19,597 bases of DNA from UBA6814 sp040753075 (lineage in GTDB: Bacteria; Desulfobacterota; Desulfovibrionia; Desulfovibrionales; Desulfovibrionaceae), in the NCBI GenBank assembly GCA_040753075.1, contig JBFMHA010000073.1, positions 1-19,597 of the forward strand. Direction: 5' to 3'. A program made the position numbers and the translations under genes. Below are positions 7,454 through 14,459 of this stretch, one piece after another. The notes under the pieces were generated by a model. That model did not search any database. It was not told the origin of the DNA and saw only the letters and a program-made list of their open reading frames with translations. Positions within the stretch are counted from its first letter, which is position 1. Each line of letters begins with the position of its first letter.

Positions 7454-7813
7454 ATGAGCCTGAACAAGGAAGCTGCGCGCCAGCGCAGAAAGATCCGCAT
7501 CCGCAAGAAGGTCAGCGGCACGGCCGAACGCCCCCGCCTGGTGATCTTCCGCTCCAACGCGCACATCTACGTGCAGCTGGTGGACGACGTGGCGGGCGCC
7601 ACCCTGGCCGCCGCCTCCACCCTGACCCTGAACCGGGCCGGGGCTGCGCTGAAGTCCAACAAGGACTCCGCGGTGAAGGTGGGCCAGGAGATCGCCCGCC
7701 TGGCCAAGGAGAAGAACATCGAGGCCGTGGTCTTCGACCGCAACGGCTACATCTACCACGGCCGGATCAAGGCCCTGGCGGACGGCGCCCGCGAAGCCGG
7801 GCTCAAATTCTAG
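7454..7813 (+). CDS. rplR: 50S ribosomal protein L18
   Basis: Encodes 119 residues. Features are the basic N-terminus RQRRKIRIRKKVSGTAERPR, RLVIFRSNAHIYVQLVDDVA, and VVFDRNGYIYHGRIKALADG ending in AREAGLKF, all standard for L18. It binds 5S rRNA with L5. GGGGGACGG overlapping the rplF stop provides the ribosome binding site before the ATG at 7454. Confidence 0.98.
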   Translation: MSLNKEAARQRRKIRIRKKVSGTAERPRLVIFRSNAHIYVQLVDDVAGATLAAASTLTLNRAGAALKSNKDSAVKVGQEIARLAKEKNIEAVVFDRNGYIYHGRIKALADGAREAGLKF

Positions 7814-7831
7814 CGCGCGCAAGGACGACAC

Positions 7832-8377
7832 ATGGAACGCAAAGAGTCCCGCAAGGATCAGGGCCCCCGGAGCAAGGAACCCCGCCGGGAGCAGGAAGAC
7901 CTGGGCTTCATCGAGAAGATTGTCCACCTGAACCGCGTGGCCAAGGTGGTCAAGGGCGGCCGGCGCTTCAGCTTCTCCGCCCTGGTGGTGGTGGGCGACG
8001 GCAAGGGCTCGGTCGGCTACGGCCTGGGCAAGGCCATCGAGGTGCCCGAGGCCATCCGCAAGGCCAGCGAGCAGGCCAAGAAGACCATGCGGCCGGTGCC
8101 CCTCCTGGAGGGGACCCTGCCCTACGAGGTCCTGGGCCGGTTCGGCGCCGCCAAGGTGGTGCTCAAGCCCGCGTCCAAGGGTACCGGCATCATCGCCGGC
8201 GGCCCGGTCCGCGCGGTCATGGAGGCCGCCGGGGTGCACGACATCCTGACCAAGGCCATCGGCACCAACAACCCGCACAACGTGCTCAAGGCCACCATCG
8301 AGGGCCTGCGCTCCCTGCGCAGCGCCAAGGAGGTTTCCTCCCTCCGCGGCAAGGCCCTTGAGACGCCGCGCAAGTAG
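7832..8377 (+). CDS. rpsE: 30S ribosomal protein S5
   Basis: Encodes 181 residues. A charged N-terminal tail of about 22 residues precedes the S5 double-stranded RNA-binding fold, which opens GFIEKIVHLNRVAKVVKGGR and includes GDGKGSVGYGLGKA at residues 55-68. The C-terminal domain carries ASKGTGIIAGGPVRAVMEAA and KAIGTNNPHNVLKATIEGL. S5 lies at the mRNA entry and affects decoding accuracy. AAGGA at 7821-7825 is 6 nt before the ATG. Confidence 0.98.
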   Translation: MERKESRKDQGPRSKEPRREQEDLGFIEKIVHLNRVAKVVKGGRRFSFSALVVVGDGKGSVGYGLGKAIEVPEAIRKASEQAKKTMRPVPLLEGTLPYEVLGRFGAAKVVLKPASKGTGIIAGGPVRAVMEAAGVHDILTKAIGTNNPHNVLKATIEGLRSLRSAKEVSSLRGKALETPRK

Positions 8378-8387
8378 GAGTAGGGCC

Positions 8388-8567
8388 ATGGCGACCATCA
8401 AGGTTAAACTCACGCGCAGCTTCATCGGCTGCACGCCCAAGCAGAGGGATACGCTGCGGGCCCTGGGCCTCAAGCGCATCCGCCAGGTCCGGGAACTGCC
8501 CAAGAACGACTCCACCCTTGGCATGGTCCAGCGGGTGAACCATCTGGTCGAGGTGATCGAGGCATGA
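8388..8567 (+). CDS. rpmD: 50S ribosomal protein L30
   Basis: Encodes 59 residues: IKVKLTRSFIGCTPKQRDTL, LGLKRIRQVRELPKND and VNHLVEVIEA, the compact bacterial L30. The frame is open from 8358 inside rpsE, but ATG 8388, with TAGGAG at 8375-8380 seven nt upstream, gives the correct N-terminus. L30 is absent from some bacterial lineages, so its presence is a small phylogenetic clue. Its TGA overlaps the rplO ATG (ATGA). Confidence 0.97.
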   Translation: MATIKVKLTRSFIGCTPKQRDTLRALGLKRIRQVRELPKNDSTLGMVQRVNHLVEVIEA

Positions 8568-9016
8568 GACTGCACGAACTGTATCCCTTCCCCGAGGAGC
8601 GCAAGGAGCGCAAGCGCATCGGCCGCGGCGGCGCGTCCGGCCAGGGCGGAACTGCGGGCAAGGGCCACAAGGGCCTCAAGGCCCGCTCCGGCGGCTCGGT
8701 CAAGCCCGGCTTCGAGGGCGGCCAGATGCCCCTGGCCCGTCGCCTGCCCAAGCGCGGCTTCAAGAATCCCTTCCGGGTCGAGTACAGCCCGGTGAACGTT
8801 GGCAAACTGGTGGCCGCCTTCGAGGGACAGGCCGAGATCAGCCTGGACGACATCTACGCCAAGGGCCTGGCGCCCAAGGGCGCCCTGGTCAAGATCCTGG
8901 GCGTGGGCGACGTGTCGGCCAAGGTCGCGGTGGAGGCTCACCGCTTCAGCAAGTCCGCGGCCGAGAAGATCGCCGCCGCGGGCGGGACCGCCAAGGCCCT
9001 GGAAGGCCAGGAGTAA
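8564..9016 (+). CDS. rplO: 50S ribosomal protein L15
   Basis: Encodes 150 residues. It begins MRLHELYPFPEERKERKRIG and continues with the glycine-rich RGGASGQGGTAGKGHKG at residues 21-37, then FEGGQMPLARRLPKRGFKN. The C-terminal globular domain ends HRFSKSAAEKIAAAGGTAKA. L15 is a late-assembly 50S protein whose extension threads through 23S rRNA. The start overlaps the rpmD stop by 4 nt, so translation is probably coupled. Confidence 0.98.
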   Translation: MRLHELYPFPEERKERKRIGRGGASGQGGTAGKGHKGLKARSGGSVKPGFEGGQMPLARRLPKRGFKNPFRVEYSPVNVGKLVAAFEGQAEISLDDIYAKGLAPKGALVKILGVGDVSAKVAVEAHRFSKSAAEKIAAAGGTAKALEGQE

Positions 9017-9019
9017 GGC

Positions 9020-10336
9020 ATGTCGCTCGCGGGCGTCGAGAACCTGGCAAAGCTGCCGGAACTGAAGAAGCGTCTCTTCTGGACCTTCTTCCTCCTGGCC
9101 GTGTACCGGATAGGGATCCATGTGCCCACGCCCGGCGTGGACACCGCCGCCCTGGCGGACTTCTTCGCCAGCGTCCAGAACACCCTGTTCGGGCTTTTCG
9201 ACATGTTCTCGGGCGGCGGCCTGTCCAACATGTCGATCTTTGCCCTGGGCATCATGCCCTACATCTCGGCCTCCATCATCATCCAGCTCCTCACCGTGGT
9301 CAGCCCCGAACTCAAGCGGCTGTCCTCGGAAGAGGGGCAGGCCGGCCGCAAGAAGATCACCCAGTACACCCGCTACGGCACGGTGCTCATCACCGTGGTG
9401 CAGGGCCTGGCCATCGCCGTGGGCCTCGAGGGCATGCAGAGCCCCTCGGGCGCTCCGGTGGTGCTCTACCCCGGCATCGGGTTCAAGCTCATCACGGTCA
9501 TCACCCTGACCGCGGGCACGGTGCTCGTCATGTGGATCGGCGAGCGGATCACCGAGAAGGGCATCGGCAACGGCATCTCGCTCATCATCTTCGCGGGCAT
9601 CGTGGTGGGCTTCCCGCGGGCCATCGTGAACAGCTTCCGCCTCATCAGCGCGGGAGAGCTCACCCTGTTCGTGGCGTTGCTCATCCTCGTGCTGATGGCG
9701 GCGGTCCTGGCCGGCATCGTCTACATGGAGCGGGCGCAGCGGCGCATTCCCATCCAGTACGCCAAGCGCATGGTGGGGCGGAAAATGTACGGCGGACAGA
9801 CCACCCATCTGCCGCTGCGCATCAACACCGCGGGCGTGATCCCGCCCATCTTCGCCTCGAGCATCCTGCTCTTCCCGGCGACCCTGGCCCAGTTCTCCCA
9901 GGTGGAGTGGCTCCAGGACGTGTCCGCCTGGTTCGCGCCCCAGACCATACTCTACAACCTGTGCTTCGTGGCGATGATCGTGTTCTTCTGCTTCTTCTAC
10001 ACCGCGATCATCTTCGACCCCAAGGACATTGCGGAGAACATCCGCAAGCAGGGCGGGTTCATCCCGGGCATCCGGCCCGGAGCCAAGACCCGCGAATACA
10101 TTGACAAGGTGTTGGCGCGCATTACCCTGTGGGGCGCCGCCTACATCTCTACGGTGTGCGTTCTGCCCATGCTGCTCATCGCCAACCTGAACGTGCCGTT
10201 CTACTTCGGCGGCACTTCCTTGCTCATCGTGGTGGGCGTGGCCATGGACTTCATGGGACAGATCGAGTCGTACCTGATCTCCCGGCAGTACGAGGGCCTC
10301 ATCTCCAAGGCCAGGATCAAGGGACGGCGCGGTTGA
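9020..10336 (+). CDS. secY: Protein translocase channel subunit SecY
   Basis: Encodes 438 residues with about ten hydrophobic membrane spans. The first is FWTFFLLAVYRIGIHVPTPG at residues 20-39. The plug region follows as FSGGGLSNMSIFALGIMPYI at 63-82. ERITEKGIGNGISLIIFAGI lies at 175-194, and the cytosolic loops with RRIPIQYAKR (241-250) and FDPKDIAENIRKQGGFIPGI (332-351) contact SecA and the ribosome. SecY forms the SecYEG pore for export and membrane insertion. AGGAG at 9009-9013 is 6 nt upstream of the ATG. The gene lies between rplO and map, its classic place at the end of the spc block. Confidence 0.98.
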   Translation: MSLAGVENLAKLPELKKRLFWTFFLLAVYRIGIHVPTPGVDTAALADFFASVQNTLFGLFDMFSGGGLSNMSIFALGIMPYISASIIIQLLTVVSPELKRLSSEEGQAGRKKITQYTRYGTVLITVVQGLAIAVGLEGMQSPSGAPVVLYPGIGFKLITVITLTAGTVLVMWIGERITEKGIGNGISLIIFAGIVVGFPRAIVNSFRLISAGELTLFVALLILVLMAAVLAGIVYMERAQRRIPIQYAKRMVGRKMYGGQTTHLPLRINTAGVIPPIFASSILLFPATLAQFSQVEWLQDVSAWFAPQTILYNLCFVAMIVFFCFFYTAIIFDPKDIAENIRKQGGFIPGIRPGAKTREYIDKVLARITLWGAAYISTVCVLPMLLIANLNVPFYFGGTSLLIVVGVAMDFMGQIESYLISRQYEGLISKARIKGRRG

Positions 10337-11187
10337 AGAAGTTTCGTGGGATCTTTTTGAAGAACGACGCGGAGATCGCGCTCATGCGCGAAGCCAACCG
10401 CATCGTTGCCCGGATCCTTGACACCATGGCGGCTGAAGTCCGCCCGGGAGCGCCCACCCGGCGCTTCGAGGAGATCGCCCAGGACATGTGCCGGGAGATC
10501 GGGGTCCGTCCTGCCTTCCTGGGCTACAACGGATTCCCCCATGCCCTGTGCTGCTCGGTGAACGAGCAGGTGGTGCACGGGTTCCCCTCGGAGCGCAGGC
10601 TCGTGGAGGGCGACATCGTGAGCTTCGACATGGGAGTGGTCTACGACGGCTTCTATGGCGACGCGGCCCGGACCTTTCCGGTGGGCGAGGTGAGCGCGCA
10701 GGCGCGCCGGCTCCTGGAGGTCACCGAGCGGTCCCTCATGGAGGGCATCGCCCAGGCCAGGCCGGGCAACCACCTGCACGACGTGTCCCGGGCGGTGCAG
10801 GAGTGTGTGGAGGCGGCGGGGTTTTCGGTGGTGCGGCGCTTCGTGGGCCACGGCATAGGCCGTCGGCTGCACGAGAAGCCGGAGGTTCCGAACTTCGTGC
10901 CCAAGGGGTCCACGGCCCTGCCGCTCAAGGCGGGGATGGTCCTGGCCATCGAGCCCATGGTCTGCGTGGGCGGCCCCGAGGTGGAGATCCTCGAGGACCA
11001 GTGGACCGCGGTTACCAAGGACCGGAGCCTCTCCGCCCACTTCGAGCATTCGGTGGCGGTGACGGCTAACGGGCCTGAGATATTGAGCTTTTCTCCGGCC
11101 TCGGCCGGGGTGGATAACGCCGGGAGTATCGGCGCAAACGTTTCTCGGAACAGGGCAGGGGAAACCCGCCCCTTGGACATGGAGTAG
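10333..11187 (+). CDS. map: Type I methionine aminopeptidase with C-terminal extension
   Basis: Encodes 284 residues and removes the initiator methionine from new proteins. All dinuclear metal ligands are present: Asp99 (VSFDMG), Asp110 (GDAARTF), His173 (GHGIG), Glu207 (IEPM) and Glu238 (HFEHS), plus catalytic His82 (VHGFP). The start is taken as TTG 10333, which overlaps the secY TGA by 4 nt and has AAGGGA at 10319-10324 eight nt upstream. The next in-frame ATG, at 10384, would cut off conserved N-terminal helix residues. The family normally ends just after the NGPEIL segment (residues 247-251 here). This gene continues about 32 residues as a Ser/Gly/Asn-rich tail with no recognisable motif, up to 5 nt before rpmJ. 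The tail may be read-through of a former leader region. Confidence 0.95.
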   Translation: MKKFRGIFLKNDAEIALMREANRIVARILDTMAAEVRPGAPTRRFEEIAQDMCREIGVRPAFLGYNGFPHALCCSVNEQVVHGFPSERRLVEGDIVSFDMGVVYDGFYGDAARTFPVGEVSAQARRLLEVTERSLMEGIAQARPGNHLHDVSRAVQECVEAAGFSVVRRFVGHGIGRRLHEKPEVPNFVPKGSTALPLKAGMVLAIEPMVCVGGPEVEILEDQWTAVTKDRSLSAHFEHSVAVTANGPEILSFSPASAGVDNAGSIGANVSRNRAGETRPLDME

Positions 11188-11192
11188 ACGAG

Positions 11193-11306
11193 ATGAAAGT
11201 CAGACCCTCGGTGAAGAAGATGTGCCCGAAGTGCAAGATCATCCGGCGCAAGGGCGTGCTTCGGGTCATTTGTGAAAATCCCCGGCACAAGCAGCGCCAG
11301 GGCTAA
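11193..11306 (+). CDS. rpmJ: 50S ribosomal protein L36, zinc-binding type
   Basis: A 37-residue gene starting MKVRPSVKKMCPKCKII. The zinc ligands Cys11, Cys14, Cys27 and His32 are all present, and the protein ends in ENPRHKQRQG, the diagnostic L36 close. It is the smallest ribosomal protein and helps order the late 50S core. The ATG at 11193 follows GGAG at 11181-11184, within the last map codons, by 8 nt. This is the zinc-containing form; the cysteine-free paralogue is not in this window. Confidence 0.97.
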   Translation: MKVRPSVKKMCPKCKIIRRKGVLRVICENPRHKQRQG

Positions 11307-11318
11307 AGGGGGAGAACT

Positions 11319-11693
11319 GTGGCTCGAATCGCAGGCGTTGATCTGCCCAAGAACAAGCGGCTGGACATCGCGCTCACGTACATCTACGGCATCGGCAAGG
11401 CCACGGCCCTGCAGATCCTGGACGCCACGGGCGTGGACTGGACCAAGAACAGCGACGATCTGACCCCGGACGAGGTCAACACCATCCGCAAGGAGATCGA
11501 GACCAATCACAAGGTCGAGGGCGATTTGCGGCGTGAGGTGACGGCCAACATCAAGCGGCTGATGGACATCGGCTGCTACCGGGGCCTGCGTCACCGCAAG
11601 GGTCTGCCGGTCCGCGGCCAGCGTTCGCACACCAACGCCCGCACCCGCAAGGGCCCGCGGCGTTCGGTGATGGGTAAGAAGAAGAGCAAGTAA
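11319..11693 (+). CDS. rpsM: 30S ribosomal protein S13
   Basis: Encodes 124 residues from a GTG start at 11319, preceded by GGGGGAG. The sequence opens ARIAGVDLPKNKRLDIALTY and has a helix-two-turn-helix with GIGKATALQIL. The C-terminal tail GLRHRKGLPVRGQRSHTNAR is the S13 signature. S13 contacts both tRNAs and bridges to the 50S subunit. It opens the alpha-type segment (rpsM, rpsK, rpsD, rpoA, rplQ), which in many bacteria is repressed by S4. Confidence 0.98.
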   Translation: MARIAGVDLPKNKRLDIALTYIYGIGKATALQILDATGVDWTKNSDDLTPDEVNTIRKEIETNHKVEGDLRREVTANIKRLMDIGCYRGLRHRKGLPVRGQRSHTNARTRKGPRRSVMGKKKSK

Positions 11694-11696
11694 TTG

Positions 11697-11725
11697 GGCT
11701 TTGGCCCGTCAGGGCCGGCCTTTTT
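11697..11725 (+). terminator. Terminator-like hairpin between rpsM and rpsK (candidate attenuator)
   Basis: Directly after the rpsM stop, GGCCC at 11703-11707 pairs with GGGCC at 11712-11716 across a GTCA loop. The stem extends with GGCT (11697-11700) against GGCC (11717-11720), with a TT bulge and one G-U pair. Five Ts follow at once (11721-11725). A competing hairpin, GGGC-TTTG-GCCC (11696-11707), shares bases with the first stem. The shape fits a weak intrinsic terminator or attenuator inside the operon. Because rpsK, rpsD, rpoA and rplQ follow without an evident new promoter, read-through must be substantial. Function is inferred. Confidence 0.55.
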
Positions 11726-11747
11726 GAACACAGAAAGGGGATAGACC

Positions 11748-12140
11748 ATGGCAGCACGACCCCGCCGTACCGGGAAGAAGAAAGAGAAGAAGAACATCCC
11801 GGTGGGCGTCGCCCACATCCAGGCGACCTTCAACAACACCATCATCACCTTCACCGACCTGAAGGGCAACGTGGTGAGCTGGGCCTCCTCGGGCCAGTCC
11901 GGCTTCAAGGGCTCGCGCAAGAGCACGCCCTTTGCCGCGCAGGTTGCGGCCGAGTCCGCGGCCCGTCGGGCCCAAGAGCACGGCATGCGCTCCGTGGGCA
12001 TCCTGGTCAAGGGCCCCGGCTCCGGCCGCGAGGCGGCCATGCGGGCCATCAACAACGCCGGCTTCAAGGTCAACTTCATCCGCGACGTCACGCCCGTCCC
12101 GCACAACGGCTGCCGTCCGCCCAAACGCCGCCGGGTCTAA
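11748..12140 (+). CDS. rpsK: 30S ribosomal protein S11
   Basis: Encodes 130 residues. After a basic N-terminal tail (RPRRTGKKKEKKNIPVG) come IQATFNNTIITFTDLKGN, SSGQSGFKGSRKSTPFAAQ and RDVTPVPHNGCRPPKRRRV, the S11 signature and C-terminus. S11 sits in the 30S platform near the Shine-Dalgarno helix. AAAGGGGA at 11734-11741 precedes the ATG. The 54-nt gap to rpsM is the longest spacer in the ribosomal block and holds the hairpin listed separately. Confidence 0.98.
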   Translation: MAARPRRTGKKKEKKNIPVGVAHIQATFNNTIITFTDLKGNVVSWASSGQSGFKGSRKSTPFAAQVAAESAARRAQEHGMRSVGILVKGPGSGREAAMRAINNAGFKVNFIRDVTPVPHNGCRPPKRRRV

Positions 12141-12166
12141 CCCCGAAGCCTCAGGAGGAGTACACC

Positions 12167-12793
12167 TTGGCCAGATATTCCGAAGCCAAGTGCCGGCTGT
12201 GCCGGCGCGAAGGCATGAAACTGTTCCTCAAGGGCGACCGCTGCTTCACCGACAAGTGCGCCTATGAGCGTCGGCCCTACGTCCCGGGCCAGCACGGCCG
12301 GCTTCGTCGCAAGATGAGCGACTACGCCGTGCAGCTGCGCGAGAAGCAGAAGGTCCGCCGCATGTACGGCGTGCTGGAGCGCCAGTTCCGCAACTACTTC
12401 GCTTCCGCGGACATGATGAAGGGCGTCACCGGCACCAACCTCCTGGCGCTGCTCGAACAGCGCCTGGACAACGTGGTCTACCGCCTGGGCTTCGCCAACT
12501 CTCGCGACCAGGCCCGCCAGCTGGTGCGCCACGGCATCTTCAAGCTCAACGGCCGGCGGGTGAACATTCCCTCCCTGCAGGTCCGCCCCGGCGACGTGGT
12601 GGAGGTCCGCGAGGAGGCCCGCAAGGTCCCGGTCATCCAGGAGGCGCGCGAGGTCATCGCCCGTCGCGGCTGCCCGTCCTGGCTTGAGGTTGACGGCGAG
12701 AACTTCAAGGGGACCATCAAGGCCCGGCCCCAGCGCGAGGACATCCAGTTCCCCATGAACGAACAGCTCATCGTCGAGCTTTACTCCAAGTAG
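12167..12793 (+). CDS. rpsD: 30S ribosomal protein S4, zinc-binding type
   Basis: Encodes 208 residues from a TTG start at 12167, backed by AGGAGGAG at 12153-12160 six nt upstream. The N-terminal zinc knuckle has Cys9, Cys12, Cys26 and Cys31. The S4 RNA-binding domain (about residues 98-160) includes LDNVVYRLGFANSRDQARQL and HGIFKLNGRRVNIPS. S4 nucleates 30S assembly and in several bacteria is the repressor of the alpha operon. Pairing a rare TTG codon with a near-ideal ribosome binding site may tune its translation, which is inference. Confidence 0.97.
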   Translation: MARYSEAKCRLCRREGMKLFLKGDRCFTDKCAYERRPYVPGQHGRLRRKMSDYAVQLREKQKVRRMYGVLERQFRNYFASADMMKGVTGTNLLALLEQRLDNVVYRLGFANSRDQARQLVRHGIFKLNGRRVNIPSLQVRPGDVVEVREEARKVPVIQEAREVIARRGCPSWLEVDGENFKGTIKARPQREDIQFPMNEQLIVELYSK

Positions 12794-12811
12794 GCGAACA
12801 CGGGAGCAGAG

Positions 12812-13855
12812 ATGATCATCCATACCGGCGACCGACTGATCAATACGCGCAACTGGTCCGAGCTGGTCAAGCCCGAACAGATCGCGCGAGACCCCAAGTC
12901 CGACGCCACCTACGGCAAGTTCGTGTGCGAACCCCTGGAGCGCGGCTTCGGAACCACCATCGGCAACGCCCTTCGCCGGGTGTTGCTGTCCTCCCTGCAG
13001 GGGGCGGCCATCGTCTCGGTCAAGGTCGAGGGCATCCAGCACGAGTTCACCACCATCCCCGGCGTCATCGAGGATGTGACGGACATCGTGCTGAACCTCA
13101 AGCAGGTCCGCCTGGCCATGACCACCGACGAGCCTCAGCGCCTGATCCTGGAGGCGGACAAGAAGGGGGCGGTCACGGCCGCGGCCATCCGCGAGAACCA
13201 GCACCTCACCGTGCTGAACAAGGACCTGCACATCTGCACCCTGTCCGAGGACCGCAAGCTGTCCATGGAGTTGGACGTGCATATGGGCAAGGGCTACGTT
13301 CCCGCGGAGATGTACGATACGCTGTCCGACGAGATCGGGCTCATCCGCCTGGACTCCAGCTTCTCCCCGGTGCGCAAGGTCGCATACGCCGTGGAGCAGG
13401 CCCGCGTGGGGCAGATGACCAACTACGACAAGCTCATCATCGAGGTGTGGACCGACGGCTCGCTCCTGCCCGAGGATGCCGTGGCCTACTCGGCCAAGAT
13501 CCTCAAGGACCAGCTTTCGGTGTTCATCAACTTCGACGAGCAGTCCTCCGACGAGGAGTCCAAGAGTGGCCGCTCCAGCGGGGATCTGAACCCCAACCTG
13601 TTCAAGAGCATCGATGAGCTCGAACTGTCGGTGCGGGCCACCAACTGCCTGAAGAGCGCCAACATCGCCCTGGTGGGTGAACTGGTGCAGAAGACCGAGG
13701 CCGAGATGCTCAAGACCAAGAATTTCGGCCGCAAGTCCTTGGACGAGATCCGCCGGGTCCTGGCCGACATGGGGCTGGAGTTCGGCCAGGCTGTCGACAA
13801 CTTCCAAGAACGTTACCAGGAATGGCTGAAGAGGAAGGACGCAGATGAGGCATAG
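12812..13855 (+). CDS. rpoA: DNA-directed RNA polymerase alpha subunit
   Basis: Encodes 347 residues. The N-terminal domain, which dimerises and binds beta and beta', shows FVCEPLERGFGTTIGNALRR, then SSLQGAAIVSVKVEGIQHEF, and KGYVPAEMYD further on. A linker rich in Ser/Asp/Glu follows. The C-terminal domain begins near residue 265 with SIDELELSVRATNCLKSANI and includes KTKNFGRKSLDEIRRVLADM at 301-320, the helices that touch UP-element DNA and activators. The ATG at 12812 has GGAG at 12803-12806 upstream. The gene overlaps rplQ by 11 nt. Confidence 0.98.
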   Translation: MIIHTGDRLINTRNWSELVKPEQIARDPKSDATYGKFVCEPLERGFGTTIGNALRRVLLSSLQGAAIVSVKVEGIQHEFTTIPGVIEDVTDIVLNLKQVRLAMTTDEPQRLILEADKKGAVTAAAIRENQHLTVLNKDLHICTLSEDRKLSMELDVHMGKGYVPAEMYDTLSDEIGLIRLDSSFSPVRKVAYAVEQARVGQMTNYDKLIIEVWTDGSLLPEDAVAYSAKILKDQLSVFINFDEQSSDEESKSGRSSGDLNPNLFKSIDELELSVRATNCLKSANIALVGELVQKTEAEMLKTKNFGRKSLDEIRRVLADMGLEFGQAVDNFQERYQEWLKRKDADEA

Positions 13856-14399
13856 AAACGCCGGAAAGAAACTGGGCCGGGACACCGCCCACCGCAAGGC
13901 CCTGTTCCGGAACATGGCCAAGTCGCTCATCACCTACGAGCGCATCCGGACCACCGAGACCAAGGCCAAGGAACTGCGCAAGGTGGTGGACAAGCTCATC
14001 ACCCTGGCCCTCCGGAACGACCTGCTGGCTCGTCGCCAGGCCTACAAGGTCCTGGGCAACCACGGGCTGGTCAAGAAGCTGTTCGACGAGATCGGTCCCC
14101 GCTTCGCCGGCATTCCCGGCGGCTTCACCCGGGTGGTCAAGCTCGGCCTGCCCCGGCCCGGCGACGCCGCGCCCATGGCGGTCATCGAACTGACCCGTCT
14201 GGCCGAGAAGGCCGCCGAGAAGCCCGCCGAGAAGGCCGAGGAAAAGGCTGAAGATAAGCCGGCCAAGAAGGCTCCGGCCAAGAAGGCCGCCAAGAAGGCC
14301 GATGCTTCCGACGAGGCCGCCGAGGCCCCGGCCAAGAAGCCCCGCAAGAAGAAGGCCGAGGCTCCTGCCGAGGAGCCGGCCGAGAAGCCCGCCGAGTAG
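13845..14399 (+). CDS. rplQ: 50S ribosomal protein L17 with long Ala/Lys/Glu/Pro tail
   Basis: Encodes 184 residues. Residues 1-118 are ordinary L17: RHRNAGKKLGRDTAHRKALF, then ITYERIRTTETKAKELRKVV and the core-ending MAVIEL at 111-116. About 66 further residues form a low-complexity tail built from AEK, AEKPAEK and PAKKA units, where most bacterial L17 proteins stop. The tail mixes acidic and basic stretches and is likely disordered. The ATG at 13845 lies within the end of rpoA, with GAGGAAGGA at 13831-13839 upstream. It is the last gene of the ribosomal block, followed by a strong terminator. L17 sits near the tunnel exit. Confidence 0.96.
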   Translation: MRHRNAGKKLGRDTAHRKALFRNMAKSLITYERIRTTETKAKELRKVVDKLITLALRNDLLARRQAYKVLGNHGLVKKLFDEIGPRFAGIPGGFTRVVKLGLPRPGDAAPMAVIELTRLAEKAAEKPAEKAEEKAEDKPAKKAPAKKAAKKADASDEAAEAPAKKPRKKKAEAPAEEPAEKPAE

Positions 14400-14421
14400 G
14401 GCTTTTCCCGAATCCGCCTCC

Positions 14422-14455
14422 AAGGGCGGGCCGCATGCGGCCTGCCCTTTTTTTT
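14422..14455 (+). terminator. Intrinsic terminator after rplQ
   Basis: A 12-bp stem runs from 14422-14433 to 14438-14449 (AAGGGC, one G-U pair, then GGCCG on the 5' side) around a CATG loop. The T run is eight bases long (14448-14455). This is a textbook rho-independent terminator 22 nt after the rplQ stop and marks the end of the ribosomal transcription unit. Confidence 0.95.
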
Positions 14456-14459
14456 CGTC

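Noticed and set aside
7385..9808. An 807-codon open frame on the minus strand across rplF-secY, and similar long minus-strand frames at 2040-3482, 12137-13933 and 13710-15335
   Set aside because: They lie antisense to certain conserved genes, are rich in His, Gly, Leu and Ala as expected for GC-rich shadow frames, and show no family motif.
11083..11118. A possible sigma-70-type promoter inside the map tail (TTGAGC ... GATAAC)
   Set aside because: The spacing is about 24 nt, too long for a standard promoter, and no better pair of hexamers was seen.
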